From the NCBI RefSeq assembly GCF_000013085.1, contig NC_007643.1, positions 1,225,001 through 1,289,000 on the forward strand: a stretch of DNA of 64,000 bases. Reading direction: 5' to 3'. Within the stretch, counting starts at the first letter, position 1; each line of letters opens with the position of its first letter. The translations under genes were made by a program, and so were the position numbers. Origin of the DNA: Rhodospirillum rubrum ATCC 11170. Lineage in GTDB: Bacteria > Pseudomonadota > Alphaproteobacteria > Rhodospirillales > Rhodospirillaceae. Below the pieces are notes generated by a model that was given only the letters and a program-made list of their open reading frames with translations, was not told where the DNA came from and ran no database searches. This document shows positions 41,121 through 49,873 of the stretch, piece by piece.

Positions 41121-42626
41121 TTAAGGGGTAACCCGGATATCCACCCGGTCGGCGGTGCCGCCCCCCTGGTCGCCCATCGCCCGCACCTCGATGCTGGGGC
41201 TGCGCACGCCTTTGTCCATCAAATAGGCGCGAACGTTCAACGCCCGGGTCAGCGACAGGCGCTTGGCCCGATTGGCTCCCCCCGAGGCGTCGGCGGTGGC
41301 ATAGGCTTGAAGCACCACCCGGCGGGTCGGATCGTCGGTCAGCGAGCGGACGACGGCGTCAAGCTCGCCGGCCGCGCTGGCGGGAAGATCGGCGGTGCCG
41401 CTGGCGAAGCGGATGGCCATGCCGCCATCGGCCTGGGCCGGCGCCGTGCGGGCGGCAAGCTGCTGGGGCGGCGGTGCGGCGGGGCTGGCGGCCGGGGCCG
41501 CCGCCTGGGGGGCGGGCTTGACCGCCGGCGTCGGCGGTGCGGCCTGGGGCGCGGTCTGGGCAGCCGGGGCACTGGCGGCGCGCGGGGGCGCCGCCGGGGC
41601 CGGTTCTTCGGTGCGAATGGGAACGCCGCCGGTGCTCAAGGCGATGCGTTGGCTGGTGGCGGGGGGCTTGCTCGGCGCCACCGCGACCGTGCTGGGAACC
41701 TCGTCCGTCGGACCGACCAGAGAAACCGGAGCGCTTGGCCGGACGATCTGCGAGGGCGAAACCAGGGTGACGCGTTCCTTGGTCGGCTGGGGCGGCGGTT
41801 TCACCACCGGCTCGGCCTTCGCCATCACGGGTTCGGCCGGCTTCGCCACCACCGGCTCGGCGGGCTTCGCCACCACCGGTTCGGCGGGCTTCGCCATCAC
41901 GGGTTCGGCCGGCTTCGCCACGACCGGTTCAACCGGCTTCACCGCCACCGGCTCGGCCGGCTTCGCCATGACCGGTTCAACGGGCTTCGCCATCACCGGC
42001 TCGGCCGGCTTGGCCACGACGGGCTCGGCGGCCTTCCGCGGAGCGACGGCGACCGGCTGGGGGGCGGGAACGGGTTCGACCGGCGAGGGTGGTGGCGGGG
42101 CCGGGCGGGGGGACGGCGCGCTCCGCGTCAGTCCTTCCGACGGCGGCAGGTCTTCGCCACGCTTGCTGACGGCGACCGGGCGGACGGCCGCGGGCTTTTC
42201 GGCTTTCTGCGGACGGGCGGCGGCGGGTTTGGCGGTCGCGGGCTTGGCCTGAACGGCCTTTTGCGGCGCGGCCTTGCGCGGGGGCGGCGCGACGCTATGG
42301 CCGCCGCTGCGCCCGGGAAGGAAGGCCTGGGAAACCGGGGCGTCGCCCCCTTCGGCGCCCTGCGCGCCCTGTGGCCCCCGCGAGGTCGGATAATGGCCGT
42401 CGGGCATCTTCAGGCCGTCTTTGCCGATCTGATCGAGGGCGCCCATGTTCACGGTCACGCCGTGGGGCATCGACAGATCGTTCAGATAGGCATAGGGGTC
42501 GGAGGGACTGGATGTTCCGGCATAGACGAAGGACTGGGCGTTCGCCACCGATGTCGCCGCGCCAAAGAGCAGGGCGAGAGCGGTCAGAACGGCCGGGCGC
42601 GGAATTTTGCGGGCCTCGTGATGCAC
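41121..42626 (-). CDS. Periplasmic OmpA-like protein with Lys-Pro-Ala-Glu-Pro repeats
   Basis: 501 residues. GTG start at 42626 with GGGAGG seven bases upstream. Signal peptide about 1-30 (PAVLTALALLFGAATSVANA). The middle is a Pro/Ala/Lys/Val-rich linker with about nine near-exact 8-residue repeats of the type VVAKPAEP, probably spanning the periplasm or peptidoglycan. A C-terminal OmpA-like domain (about 410-501) has IRFASGTADLPASAAGELD and ALNVRAYLMDKGVRSPSIEV. It lies upstream of the MotA/OmpA-like pair on the same strand with a 253-bp gap; a joint role is possible but unproven. Confidence 0.8.
   Translation of the reverse strand: MHHEARKIPRPAVLTALALLFGAATSVANAQSFVYAGTSSPSDPYAYLNDLSMPHGVTVNMGALDQIGKDGLKMPDGHYPTSRGPQGAQGAEGGDAPVSQAFLPGRSGGHSVAPPPRKAAPQKAVQAKPATAKPAAARPQKAEKPAAVRPVAVSKRGEDLPPSEGLTRSAPSPRPAPPPPSPVEPVPAPQPVAVAPRKAAEPVVAKPAEPVMAKPVEPVMAKPAEPVAVKPVEPVVAKPAEPVMAKPAEPVVAKPAEPVVAKPAEPVMAKAEPVVKPPPQPTKERVTLVSPSQIVRPSAPVSLVGPTDEVPSTVAVAPSKPPATSQRIALSTGGVPIRTEEPAPAAPPRAASAPAAQTAPQAAPPTPAVKPAPQAAAPAASPAAPPPQQLAARTAPAQADGGMAIRFASGTADLPASAAGELDAVVRSLTDDPTRRVVLQAYATADASGGANRAKRLSLTRALNVRAYLMDKGVRSPSIEVRAMGDQGGGTADRVDIRVTP
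41810..42030 (-). repeat. In-frame 24-bp tandem repeats
   Basis: About nine units of 24 bp encoding (V/M)(V/M/A)(A/V)KP(A/V)EP. The units are nearly identical in DNA, so copy number may vary between strains by slippage without frameshift. Confidence 0.85.
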
Positions 42627-42736
42627 GGGAAACCTCCCAGGGAGTTGCCGCCCGACGGGGCGGCGATCAGCCACCGCCCGAGTCGGATTTGCCCGTACTA
42701 TATCACGGTGGTCCGAGCGGGCAACCCGTGGGGCGC

Positions 42737-43528
42737 TTACTCTTCGGCCAGTAATTCGCCTAGAAGGGGATGCATCAGCGGATTGGCAGCCAGCAGGCTG
42801 CCCTGGCGCAGGGGGTCGGGCTTGCCGTCCAGGGTGGTGACATAGCCGCCGGCTTCCTTGACCAGCAAGATCCCGGCGGCGCAATCCCAGGGATGAAGGC
42901 CTTCTTCCCAATAGCCATCGACGCGGCCGGCGGCGACATAGGCGAGATCGAGCGAGGCGGCGCCGATGCGCCGCACGCCCGAGGTCTTGGCCATGACCTT
43001 GGCGAGCTGGCCAAGGAAGCGGGCGTGGCCGCCCTTGCCCTGAAAGGGAATGCCGGTGGCAAACAGGCTCTCGGCCAGATCGCGGCGCCCCGAAACGCGC
43101 AGGCGGCGGTCGTTGACGAAAGCGCCATTGCCCTTTTCGGCGGTGTAAAGCTCGTCGAGGATCGGGTTGTAGATCACCCCGGCGACGATCTCGCCCTTTT
43201 CCTCAAGGGCGACGGAAATGGCGAAATGGGGAATGCCGTGCAGGAAATTGGTGGTGCCGTCCAGGGGATCGACGATCCAGCGCCGGCTGGTATCGGCCCC
43301 GTCCTCGGCGCCGCTTTCCTCCATCAGGAAGGAATAGGCCGGGCGGGCCTTGCGCAACTCGGCCTTCAGGATCTTTTCGGCCTTGAGGTCGGCGTTGCTG
43401 ACGAAATCGCTTGGCCCCTTGCGCGAGACCTGGAGGTTTTCCAGCTCGCCGAAGTCGCGGACCAGTCCCTTTGCCGCCTTTTTAACGGCGATGAGCATCA
43501 CGTTCATGAGGGCGGAACGAATGGCCAT
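42737..43528 (-). CDS. suhB: Inositol monophosphatase family protein
   Basis: 263 residues. Metal-site motifs: MEESG near residue 70, WIVDPLDGTTNFLHGIPHF, and HPWDCAAGILLVKEAGG. The family dephosphorylates inositol phosphates; SuhB also associates with rRNA antitermination complexes in enterobacteria. Length and motifs are normal. It follows efp on the same strand with a 141-bp gap holding a terminator. Confidence 0.93.
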   Translation of the reverse strand: MAIRSALMNVMLIAVKKAAKGLVRDFGELENLQVSRKGPSDFVSNADLKAEKILKAELRKARPAYSFLMEESGAEDGADTSRRWIVDPLDGTTNFLHGIPHFAISVALEEKGEIVAGVIYNPILDELYTAEKGNGAFVNDRRLRVSGRRDLAESLFATGIPFQGKGGHARFLGQLAKVMAKTSGVRRIGAASLDLAYVAAGRVDGYWEEGLHPWDCAAGILLVKEAGGYVTTLDGKPDPLRQGSLLAANPLMHPLLGELLAEE

Positions 43529-43607
43529 GGCGGGGTCCTTAGCTATCGGGGGCTGTCAGGCGCGAAAAAGGGGCGCGAAACGGTCACGCGCCGCAAAGGG
43601 CGCAAAA

Positions 43608-43644
43608 AGGAAAGAACCGGCCAACGCGCGTCGGCGCGGCCGGT
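43608..43644 (-). terminator. Terminator downstream of efp
   Basis: Leftward reading gives the stem ACCGGCC / GGCCGGT followed by TTCTTTCCTTTTTGCG. Confidence 0.7.
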
Positions 43645-43669
43645 CTTCGGTGGTCGCGAACGGGCGGCG

Positions 43670-44233
43670 TTACTTCGCGCGTTCGATATAGCTGCAATCG
43701 ACGGTGCTGACCACGATCCGGGTACCGGCTTCGATAAACGGCGGGATCATGACCTTCATGCCGTTTTCCAGCAGGCCGGGCTTGTAGGAGGACGAGGCGG
43801 TCTGCCCCTTCACCACCGCATCGGCTTCAACCACCTGCAAGATCACCTGACTGGGCAGGTTGACCGAAACGGGCGATCCTTCGATGCAATCGACGGTGAC
43901 CTCCATGCTTTCCTGAAGGAAGCCGGCCTGTTCACCCAGGGCGTCGGCGGCCATCGAGAACTGCTCGAAGGTTTCCTTGTCCATGAAGGTGTAGCCCGTA
44001 TCGTCCTTGAACAGATACTGGCAGTCGATTTCACGGACTTCGAGGCGTTCCACCGTATCGGCGGTCCGCCAGCGTTCGTTGGTTTTGTTGCCGCTGTCGA
44101 CATCGCGCATCTCGACCGCGATAAAGGCGCCACCCTTACCTGGCTGGATGAGCTGGATCTTCAAGACGGTCCAGCGCTTACCCTGGTGTTCCAGCACCTG
44201 GCCAGGCCGGATCTGGTTGGCTTGCATTTTCAT
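43670..44233 (-). CDS. efp: Translation elongation factor P
   Basis: 187 residues; rescues ribosomes stalled at polyproline. KOW-like domain I carries the modification loop QPGKGGAF with Lys33 (Lys34 in E. coli numbering), the target of EpmA. Domains II and III end in VVSTVDCSYIERAK. The ATG at 44233 gives MKMQANQIRPG. The modification enzyme gene epmA is divergent, 105 bp away, which supports the lysine route rather than rhamnosylation. Polyproline-rich proteins such as TolA and the OmpA-like protein in this window are plausible clients. Confidence 0.97.
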   Translation of the reverse strand: MKMQANQIRPGQVLEHQGKRWTVLKIQLIQPGKGGAFIAVEMRDVDSGNKTNERWRTADTVERLEVREIDCQYLFKDDTGYTFMDKETFEQFSMAADALGEQAGFLQESMEVTVDCIEGSPVSVNLPSQVILQVVEADAVVKGQTASSSYKPGLLENGMKVMIPPFIEAGTRIVVSTVDCSYIERAK

Positions 44234-44338
44234 GTGGGGATAGTCCCGAACAAATCTCTTGCGTTTCGGAAGGGGCGGACCCTATCAGGCTTCCCCTCAG
44301 GGCGCAACTGGCCTTCCAGCCCTTTCAGGAGTCCCCCG

Positions 44339-45415
44339 ATGCCCCCGATCTCCCCCCCGTGGTTCCACCCCGACTCCCATGCGCGGCGACGGCCTTTTCT
44401 GCTGGCCCGGGCCCGGGCGGCGGCGGCGATCCGCGCCTTTCTTGGCGAAAGCGGCTGCATCGAGGTCGATACCCCGGCGCTGCAGATCAGCCCCGGCCTG
44501 GAACCCCATCTGCGCGCCTTCGCCACCACCTTGGAAAAGCCCTTCGATCAGGGGCGGGCGACGCTGCGGCTTCATACCTCGCCCGAATTCGCCATGAAGA
44601 AGATCCTGGCCGCCGGCGAGACGGCGATCTTCCAACTGGCCCATGTCTTTCGCAACGGCGAGCGCGGCCCGACCCATCATCCCGAGTTCACCATGCTTGA
44701 ATGGTATCGCAGCGCGATGAGCTATGAGGCGCTGATGGCCGAGACCGAGGATCTGGTGCGCGCCGTCGCCCGGGCGACCGGCGCCGAGCGTTTGGTGTGG
44801 GGCGACGCGGCGGCCGATCCCTTCGGTCCCTGGGAACGCCTGAGCGTGGCGCAAGCCCTGGAGCGGTATGCCGGCATCGATCTGCTTGGCGCCCTTGATG
44901 CCGGGGTGGCGATCAGCGGCAACGCGCTGGAGCCCGACGCCGGCGCCCTGGCCGAGGCCGCCCGGGCGATCGGCATCGCCTGTTCGCCAAACGACCGCTT
45001 CGAAGACGTGTTCTTCCGCATCGTCCTTGACCGGGTCGAGCACCGCCTGGGCCACGAGCGTCCTTGTATCCTTTACGATTATCCGGCCTGCATGGCCGCC
45101 CTGTCGCGGCGCAAGGACGACGATCCCCGGCTGGCCGAGCGCTTCGAGGTTTATGTCGGCGGCCTGGAACTGGCCAACGCCTTTGGCGAGTTGACCGACG
45201 CCGCCGAGCAGCGCGCCCGCTTCACCCATGACATGGACGTCAAGGAGGCGCTCTATGGCGAGCGCTATCCGATCGACGGCGACTTCCTCGAGGCCCTCGA
45301 CCAGGGCTTGGCGCCGTGCAGCGGCATCGCCCTGGGCTTCGACCGGCTGGTCATGCTGTGCACCGGGGCCGACGCCATCGACGATGTCCTCTGGGCGCCG
45401 GTCGCCGATCCCTGA
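44339..45415 (+). CDS. epmA: EF-P lysyltransferase (EpmA/PoxA/GenX)
   Basis: 358 residues: a class II lysyl-tRNA synthetase catalytic core without the anticodon-binding domain. It attaches (R)-beta-lysine to EF-P. Motif 2 is FRNGERGPTHHPEFTMLEW and motif 3 is GIALGFDRLVML. The start at 44339 has AGGAG seven bases upstream; the frame extends far upstream only because of GC bias. It needs the aminomutase EpmB, not in this window. Placed head to head with efp. Confidence 0.94.
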   Translation: MPPISPPWFHPDSHARRRPFLLARARAAAAIRAFLGESGCIEVDTPALQISPGLEPHLRAFATTLEKPFDQGRATLRLHTSPEFAMKKILAAGETAIFQLAHVFRNGERGPTHHPEFTMLEWYRSAMSYEALMAETEDLVRAVARATGAERLVWGDAAADPFGPWERLSVAQALERYAGIDLLGALDAGVAISGNALEPDAGALAEAARAIGIACSPNDRFEDVFFRIVLDRVEHRLGHERPCILYDYPACMAALSRRKDDDPRLAERFEVYVGGLELANAFGELTDAAEQRARFTHDMDVKEALYGERYPIDGDFLEALDQGLAPCSGIALGFDRLVMLCTGADAIDDVLWAPVADP

Positions 45416-45422
45416 ACCCCGG

Positions 45423-47255
45423 TCAGCTGTTTTTGGCGGCGAAGCGGCGGCGGGCGGCGCGCCAGTCGCGGACGCTGCCGATGATGTCGCGGGCGTTGTG
45501 GAACATCGGCACCCGGCGCGGCCGGCCCTCGCCCGGATCAAGCGACAGGCCGATGGTGCGGATGACATCGGTGCTGTTGTCCATCTCGCGCACGATGATC
45601 TCGATCGGCGGCAAGACCACGCGATCGCCGCGCGCCGGGGCGCCGCCCAGGCGCTGGGTCAGCCATTCGCCGACGGCGGTATCCTGGGCGCCCTCGGGAA
45701 CCTTGATGCCGTAAAGGGTGGCGAGTTCGCCCATGGTACGGCTGGCATCAAGGGAGAAATCGCCGAAATAGGCCTCGTCGGCCGGACTGAGCGCCGTCGG
45801 GCGGGCGAACAGCCGGTCGAGCAGGGCCCCATGGCGGGGCGCCGAGAAGATATAGACATGGTCGCCGGGCTGGGGCCGGCCGGAATCGAGCACCTTCATC
45901 GACCGGCCGTCGCGCACCACCAGCGACGGACGGGCCCAGCGCGGAATGCGCTCGCCCTCGGCCACCGGGCTGCCCTTGGCGATGCGGTAGACCAGCAGTT
46001 CATGGTCGCCGCCATAGGGCAGTTGCAATTCGACCTTATCAACCGGCCCCAACCGGGGCGGCACCACCAGCCCCAGCCAGCGCGCCATCGGCCGGATGGT
46101 CCAGCCCTGGAGCAACAGCGAGGTGACGACGACGATGAAGGCGGCGTTGAACATCTCCTGGGCGTGTTCAAGTCCGGCGGCGATCGGCAAGATGGCCAGC
46201 AGGATCGACACCGCGCCGCGCAGGCCGACCCAGGCGACGAAGGCGGTTTCGTTGCGATCATAGCCAAAGGGCAGCAGGCAGAGCCAGACGGCCACCGGCC
46301 GGGCGACGAAGACCAGGAACAAGCCGATCAGCACCGAGGGCAGGGCGACGTCGATAAAGGTCGACGGGCTGGCGAACAGGCCAAGGGTCAGGAACATCGT
46401 CATCTGGGCCAGCCAGGTGAGCGCCTCCTGGAAGCGGCGCAGGGCCGGGCCGCCGCGCATCTTGCGATTGCCCATGACCATGCCCGCGACATAGATGGCC
46501 AGGAAGCCGCTGCCGTCGACCATCGAGACGGCGGCGAACAGGAACAGGGCGAGCGCCAGCCCGAGAATGGGGTAAAGCGCCGGTTCCAGGCGCAGGCGGT
46601 TGATGCCCACCACCAGAAGATGGCCGCCGATCCAGCCGCAGAGCAGTCCCAGCCCCATCTGGCGCACGAAGGCGAGCCCCAGGCCCCACGACAGGGCCTC
46701 GCCGGAAAAGCCCCCCGCCGAGGCCAGTTCAACCAGGGTGATCGTCAGAAAGATCGCCATCGGGTCGTTGGTGCTCGATTCGACCTCGAGGGTGGCGCGC
46801 ACCCGGTCGCGGATCAAGATGCCGCCGACGCGCAGCAAAAAGAAGACGGCCGCCGCGTCGGTCGATCCGACGACCGCCCCCATCAACGCCGATTCCTCCC
46901 AACTGAGGCCGAGCAGGGAGTGGCTGGGAATGGCGACCAGCGCCGTGGTCAGCGCCACGCCGAGGGTGGCGAGCACGATGGAGGGGGCGGCGGCCAGCCG
47001 AAAGGTTTGGAGTCGGGTGGAAAAGCCGCTGTCAAACAAGATGACGGCCAAAGCCAGCGAGCCGATGAAATAGGCGGTGCCACTATCGTTGAAGACGATG
47101 CCGCCGATGCCATCCTGGCCGGCCAACAGGCCGACGCCGAGGAACACCAGCAGCAGCGGCGCTCCCACGCGAAAGGAAATCAGGCTGGTGACCACCGAAA
47201 TCCCGATGAGCCCGGCGCCGATCAGAATGGCCAGGAACATCGTGTCCATTTCCAT
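45423..47255 (-). CDS. CPA1-family cation/proton antiporter, CvrA/NhaP2 type
   Basis: 610 residues. About 12 TM helices in the first ~400 residues, with STNDPMAIFL carrying the ion-binding Asn-Asp pair and FILFDSGFSTRLQ-like and GLRGAVSILLAILPIAAG segments typical of the family. C-terminally there is a TrkA_C-like domain (LVYRIAKGSPVAEGE, then PQPGDHVYIF) and a CorC_HlyC-type domain. E. coli and Vibrio relatives move K+ or Na+ out against protons. ATG at 47255 or 47249. Monocistronic. Confidence 0.92.
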   Translation of the reverse strand: MEMDTMFLAILIGAGLIGISVVTSLISFRVGAPLLLVFLGVGLLAGQDGIGGIVFNDSGTAYFIGSLALAVILFDSGFSTRLQTFRLAAAPSIVLATLGVALTTALVAIPSHSLLGLSWEESALMGAVVGSTDAAAVFFLLRVGGILIRDRVRATLEVESSTNDPMAIFLTITLVELASAGGFSGEALSWGLGLAFVRQMGLGLLCGWIGGHLLVVGINRLRLEPALYPILGLALALFLFAAVSMVDGSGFLAIYVAGMVMGNRKMRGGPALRRFQEALTWLAQMTMFLTLGLFASPSTFIDVALPSVLIGLFLVFVARPVAVWLCLLPFGYDRNETAFVAWVGLRGAVSILLAILPIAAGLEHAQEMFNAAFIVVVTSLLLQGWTIRPMARWLGLVVPPRLGPVDKVELQLPYGGDHELLVYRIAKGSPVAEGERIPRWARPSLVVRDGRSMKVLDSGRPQPGDHVYIFSAPRHGALLDRLFARPTALSPADEAYFGDFSLDASRTMGELATLYGIKVPEGAQDTAVGEWLTQRLGGAPARGDRVVLPPIEIIVREMDNSTDVIRTIGLSLDPGEGRPRRVPMFHNARDIIGSVRDWRAARRRFAAKNS

Positions 47256-47669
47256 ACGTCCTCCACGGAAGTCGCGGGCGGCGAGTCGGCCTTAAGGGCG
47301 GCGCCCACGGCGTGCCACCACCCGAAAGGGCGTCGTCGTCTCAAAAGTCGAGTCTGCGGGGTCGTCCTAAAGGTCGGTTGACCTTGTCCCGGCGTCGGTG
47401 ACCGCCGACGCGAGGATATAAAGAAAGTATAAAGTCACAGATCGGGGCTCGGGTTCAAGGCCTTCCCGGCCAAGGGCGGCGTTCCGTCGTCGTTCTTGCC
47501 CGATCCCCGTGTATGGCTGGTATTTCAGGCGAAACAATGGCCCGGAAAGGCGCCTTTTCAGGGCTTTTCCGGGCCATTCATGGCAAAGCGGGCAAAGACT
47601 TGCGCTGCGGGCGAATCCGAGGGCGAGGCGAAGCCGATCGCGACGACGCTTTGATTCACCACCGGTCTG
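47256..47669. other. Gene-free interval between the antiporter and thiE
   Basis: 414 bases. It includes the antiporter leader with an AT-rich stretch (GATATAAAGAAAGTATAAAG, 47415-47434), a GCGTCGG/CCGACGC hairpin nearby, and a 13-bp inverted repeat at 47536-47578. No credible gene. Confidence 0.55.
47536..47578. terminator. 13-bp inverted repeat downstream of thiE
   Basis: AATGGCCCGGAAA and TTTCCGGGCCATT are perfectly complementary around a 17-base loop. The position fits a thiE transcript end, though no T-run follows. Confidence 0.5.
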
Positions 47670-48320
47670 TTAGTCCGGCTGGGCGTAGACCTCGGCGATG
47701 ACGCGGACGAAGGCGCGGACGGCGGCCTCCGGGCCCTCGGCGTGGCCCCAGACGCCATTGCACACGGCCAAAAAATCCGTGCCGGTTTCCACCAGGGGCG
47801 CGCAGTTTTCCACGGTGATGCCGCCGATGGCCACCGAGGGAACGATCATCATCTCGCTCCACCAGCGCAGGATCTCGGGATCGGCCTGGGTCGGCGGTTC
47901 CTTGGTGGTGGAGGGGAAGAAGGCGCCGAAGGCCACGTAATCGGCCCCGGCTTCGCCGGCGATCATCGCCAGATGGCGGCTGTCGTGGCAGGTGACGCCG
48001 ACGATGGCGTCGGCGCCGACGATGGCGCGGGCCTGGGCGTAAGACGCGTCGGTTTGGCCGACGTGAACGCCGTCGCAGCCGGTTTCCTTGGCGAGGTCGG
48101 GTCGGTCGTTGAGCAGCAGCGCCACATCGGCGCCATGGCAGACCGGACGGATCGCCGCGACGGCCCGGCGGATGGCGTCGTCGCTTTCGTCCTTCATGCG
48201 CAGCTGCAGGCAGGCGACATCCCCGGCGGCCAGGGTCCGCTTCAAGGTCTCGGCGAAGGCGGCCCAGTCGTCCAGGCGTGGCGGGGTGATCAGATAAAGG
48301 CGGCAAGCGGGATCGGACAC
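47670..48320 (-). CDS. thiE: Thiamine-phosphate synthase (ThiE/TenI family)
   Basis: 216 residues, TIM barrel joining HMP-pyrophosphate and thiazole phosphate. LQLRMKD near residue 40, [20 protein letters not shown] and GVTCHDS are recognisable, with the phosphate loop VAIGGIT late in the protein. Some positions differ from typical ThiE ([12 protein letters not shown]), so a TenI-like regulator or a diverged synthase is possible. A small gene lies upstream on the same strand with a 56-bp gap. No TPP riboswitch is seen. Confidence 0.82.
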   Translation of the reverse strand: MSDPACRLYLITPPRLDDWAAFAETLKRTLAAGDVACLQLRMKDESDDAIRRAVAAIRPVCHGADVALLLNDRPDLAKETGCDGVHVGQTDASYAQARAIVGADAIVGVTCHDSRHLAMIAGEAGADYVAFGAFFPSTTKEPPTQADPEILRWWSEMMIVPSVAIGGITVENCAPLVETGTDFLAVCNGVWGHAEGPEAAVRAFVRVIAEVYAQPD

Positions 48321-48376
48321 GGGGCGGATTCCAAAAAGGTCTGGCCGAAAGGCGGTTAAGGGAGCCTCACCATGCG

Positions 48377-48826
48377 TCAGCCGGGCCCGTCTGGCAACAG
48401 CAGCCGCAGGCAGGCGGCTTCGGCATCGGCAAGGGGGCCAAGATCAAGGGCCGGGGGGCGGTGAAACAGCACCCGTCGCCCAAGCTGGTCGGCCAGGGCC
48501 GCCAGCCGGGGCCGCGCCGCCGGCGCCAGCTCGGGGGCGACGATATCAAGGCCAAGGGCCAGGGCCGCCTGGGCCCAACCGGCCCGGCCGCCGCAATCGA
48601 CCAGGGTGAGCAGGGCGGGCGGAAGGCAGAGGCCGGCGGATAAGGCGGCCAGCCAGCCCGGGCCCAGGCGGTCGATCGATCCGGCGGGGGTGACGGCGAC
48701 CAAAGGGCGGGCGGCGGCGATCACCGCGGCGGCGGCGGCGCGGAGATGGCCCCGGGTTGTGATCTCCACCCAGGGGGTGGGCGAGGGGGCGTTGGGCGGA
48801 TCGGGGAAGGGGGGCTTTGACATCAT
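48377..48826 (-). CDS. Hypothetical protein upstream of thiE
   Basis: 149 residues from the ATG at 48826; an ATG at 48898 would add 24. Composition fits the genome. The pattern [40 protein letters not shown] and [20 protein letters not shown] suggests an alternating alpha/beta fold. I recognise no family. Cotranscription with thiE is likely. Confidence 0.6.
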   Translation of the reverse strand: MMSKPPFPDPPNAPSPTPWVEITTRGHLRAAAAAVIAAARPLVAVTPAGSIDRLGPGWLAALSAGLCLPPALLTLVDCGGRAGWAQAALALGLDIVAPELAPAARPRLAALADQLGRRVLFHRPPALDLGPLADAEAACLRLLLPDGPG

Positions 48827-48935
48827 CCGCCATCGGGGAAGTTCCGCAACGCAGTTGTCAAGAGCGGCGACATTGACGACTCGGCCTTTTCTCGTCATAG
48901 TCTAAGGCATTGTTGCAGGAAGAGCGGGTACGGCC

Positions 48936-49196
48936 TTGAAAGACATCGCGATCTATAAGCTCGCGCGCATCGAACAGGCAGTCGACAGGCTGGCCCGGGC
49001 GGTCGAGCGCCTGGAAGAGGCGGCTGTCTCCAAGGCCGAGGCTTCGGCGATCGATGCCGAGGCCGAGCACGCCCTGCGGCTGGACCTTGAGGGATTGCGC
49101 AGCGATTACGAGAACCTGCGGACGGTGTCGCGCACCGTATCGGGGCGGCTGGACTCGGCGATCGACCGGGTGCGCGGCGTTCTGGAAAGCAGCTAG
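48936..49196 (+). CDS. DUF4164 family coiled-coil protein
   Basis: 86 residues, TTG start. A nearly continuous amphipathic coiled coil (YKLARIEQAVDRLARAVERL, then LRSDYENLRTVSRTVSGRL). The family lies immediately before zapA in alphaproteobacteria, as here, and may assist the divisome; that is inferred from context. The gap to zapA is 75 bp. Confidence 0.85.
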   Translation: MKDIAIYKLARIEQAVDRLARAVERLEEAAVSKAEASAIDAEAEHALRLDLEGLRSDYENLRTVSRTVSGRLDSAIDRVRGVLESS

Positions 49197-49271
49197 ACGG
49201 GGCGCCGATCCGCCCGCTCGGTCTTTCCCGACCGTTTGAAGCCCGACCGTTTGAAGAAGGCGCCCCAGCCC

Positions 49272-49625
49272 ATGGCCACCGTTTCCGTCACCATCAATGG
49301 AAAGACCTACCGCATCGCCTGCGATGACGGCCAGGAAGCCCATCTTGGCCGTCTAGGAAAATATATCGATCAGCGCTGCAAGCAACTGATCGGCTCGGTC
49401 GGCCACATCAACGAGGGGCTGTTGCTGGTGATGGTCTCGCTGCTGGTCGCCGACGAACTCTCCGATGTCAGCGGCGAATTGGCCGAATTGCGCAGCGCGC
49501 TTGGCATCGACGGCGGCGAAGACGGCCCAAGCCCGCGCGAACGCGCCGAGGAGCGGGTGGCCGCCGCCATTGAAACCGTCGCCCGCCGCGTCGAAGGCAT
49601 TGCCGAAACCCTTGAAGCGCCCTAA
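49272..49625 (+). CDS. zapA: Cell division protein ZapA
   Basis: 117 residues. VSVTINGKTYRIACDDGQE, then GKYIDQRCKQLIG and LLLVMVSLLVADELSD are the ZapA signature; the C-terminal helix forms the tetramer coiled coil. ZapA bundles FtsZ filaments. The start at 49272 gives the family N-terminus. The downstream neighbours, 6S RNA and fthC, match the canonical proteobacterial order. Confidence 0.95.
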   Translation: MATVSVTINGKTYRIACDDGQEAHLGRLGKYIDQRCKQLIGSVGHINEGLLLVMVSLLVADELSDVSGELAELRSALGIDGGEDGPSPRERAEERVAAAIETVARRVEGIAETLEAP

Positions 49626-49629
49626 GTTA

Positions 49630-49795
49630 GGTCTGCGGGCGCTGTCCTGCGCGTGAGGCAGCACACTCCCGGGGGCTATTCGTATATGAGGGGGGCTGTC
49701 CCTGTCCGGACCGTGGTCCGGGTACATGGCTCCCACGTAGTGCCCGCGGCCCAAGTGGAGGTCGTTCGACCCACGGCCGGTATGGCCCCGCACCT
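49630..49795 (+). ncRNA. ssrS: 6S RNA
   Basis: No gene occupies this stretch between zapA and the 5-formyl-THF cyclo-ligase gene, the conserved location of 6S RNA. The segment folds as expected: a closing stem TGCGGG (49634-49639) with CCCGCA (49787-49792), a long internal helix GGGGGCTGT..ACATGGCTCCC capped by CCGGAC-CGTG-GTCCGG, and a smaller hairpin around GGTCG-TTC-GACC. 6S RNA binds the housekeeping RNA polymerase. Ends are approximate. A CCCGGCC/GGCCGGG hairpin at 49810-49829 may terminate it. Confidence 0.75.
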
Positions 49796-49873
49796 TTCCC
49801 CGTTCCCATCCCGGCCGATCCTGGCCGGGGGGCGGGGAAAAGTTGTAAGTGCGTCCCGCCCGAAAGGTTCTCC

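Noticed and set aside
41810-42030. CRISPR array
   Set aside because: The 24-bp units are contiguous without spacers, in frame, and encode a Lys-Pro-Ala-Glu-Pro linker of a secreted protein.
42770-44338. N-terminal extension of the epmA frame by 523 codons
   Set aside because: It runs antisense through suhB and efp; the true start at 44339 has a good ribosome-binding site and matches the family.
45228-47381. 717-codon plus-strand frame opposite the antiporter
   Set aside because: The composition is GC-bias shadow; the minus strand encodes a complete CPA1 antiporter with TM helices.
48321-48376. TPP riboswitch upstream of thiE
   Set aside because: The gap is only 56 bases and shows no thi-box core; none is seen before the upstream gene either.
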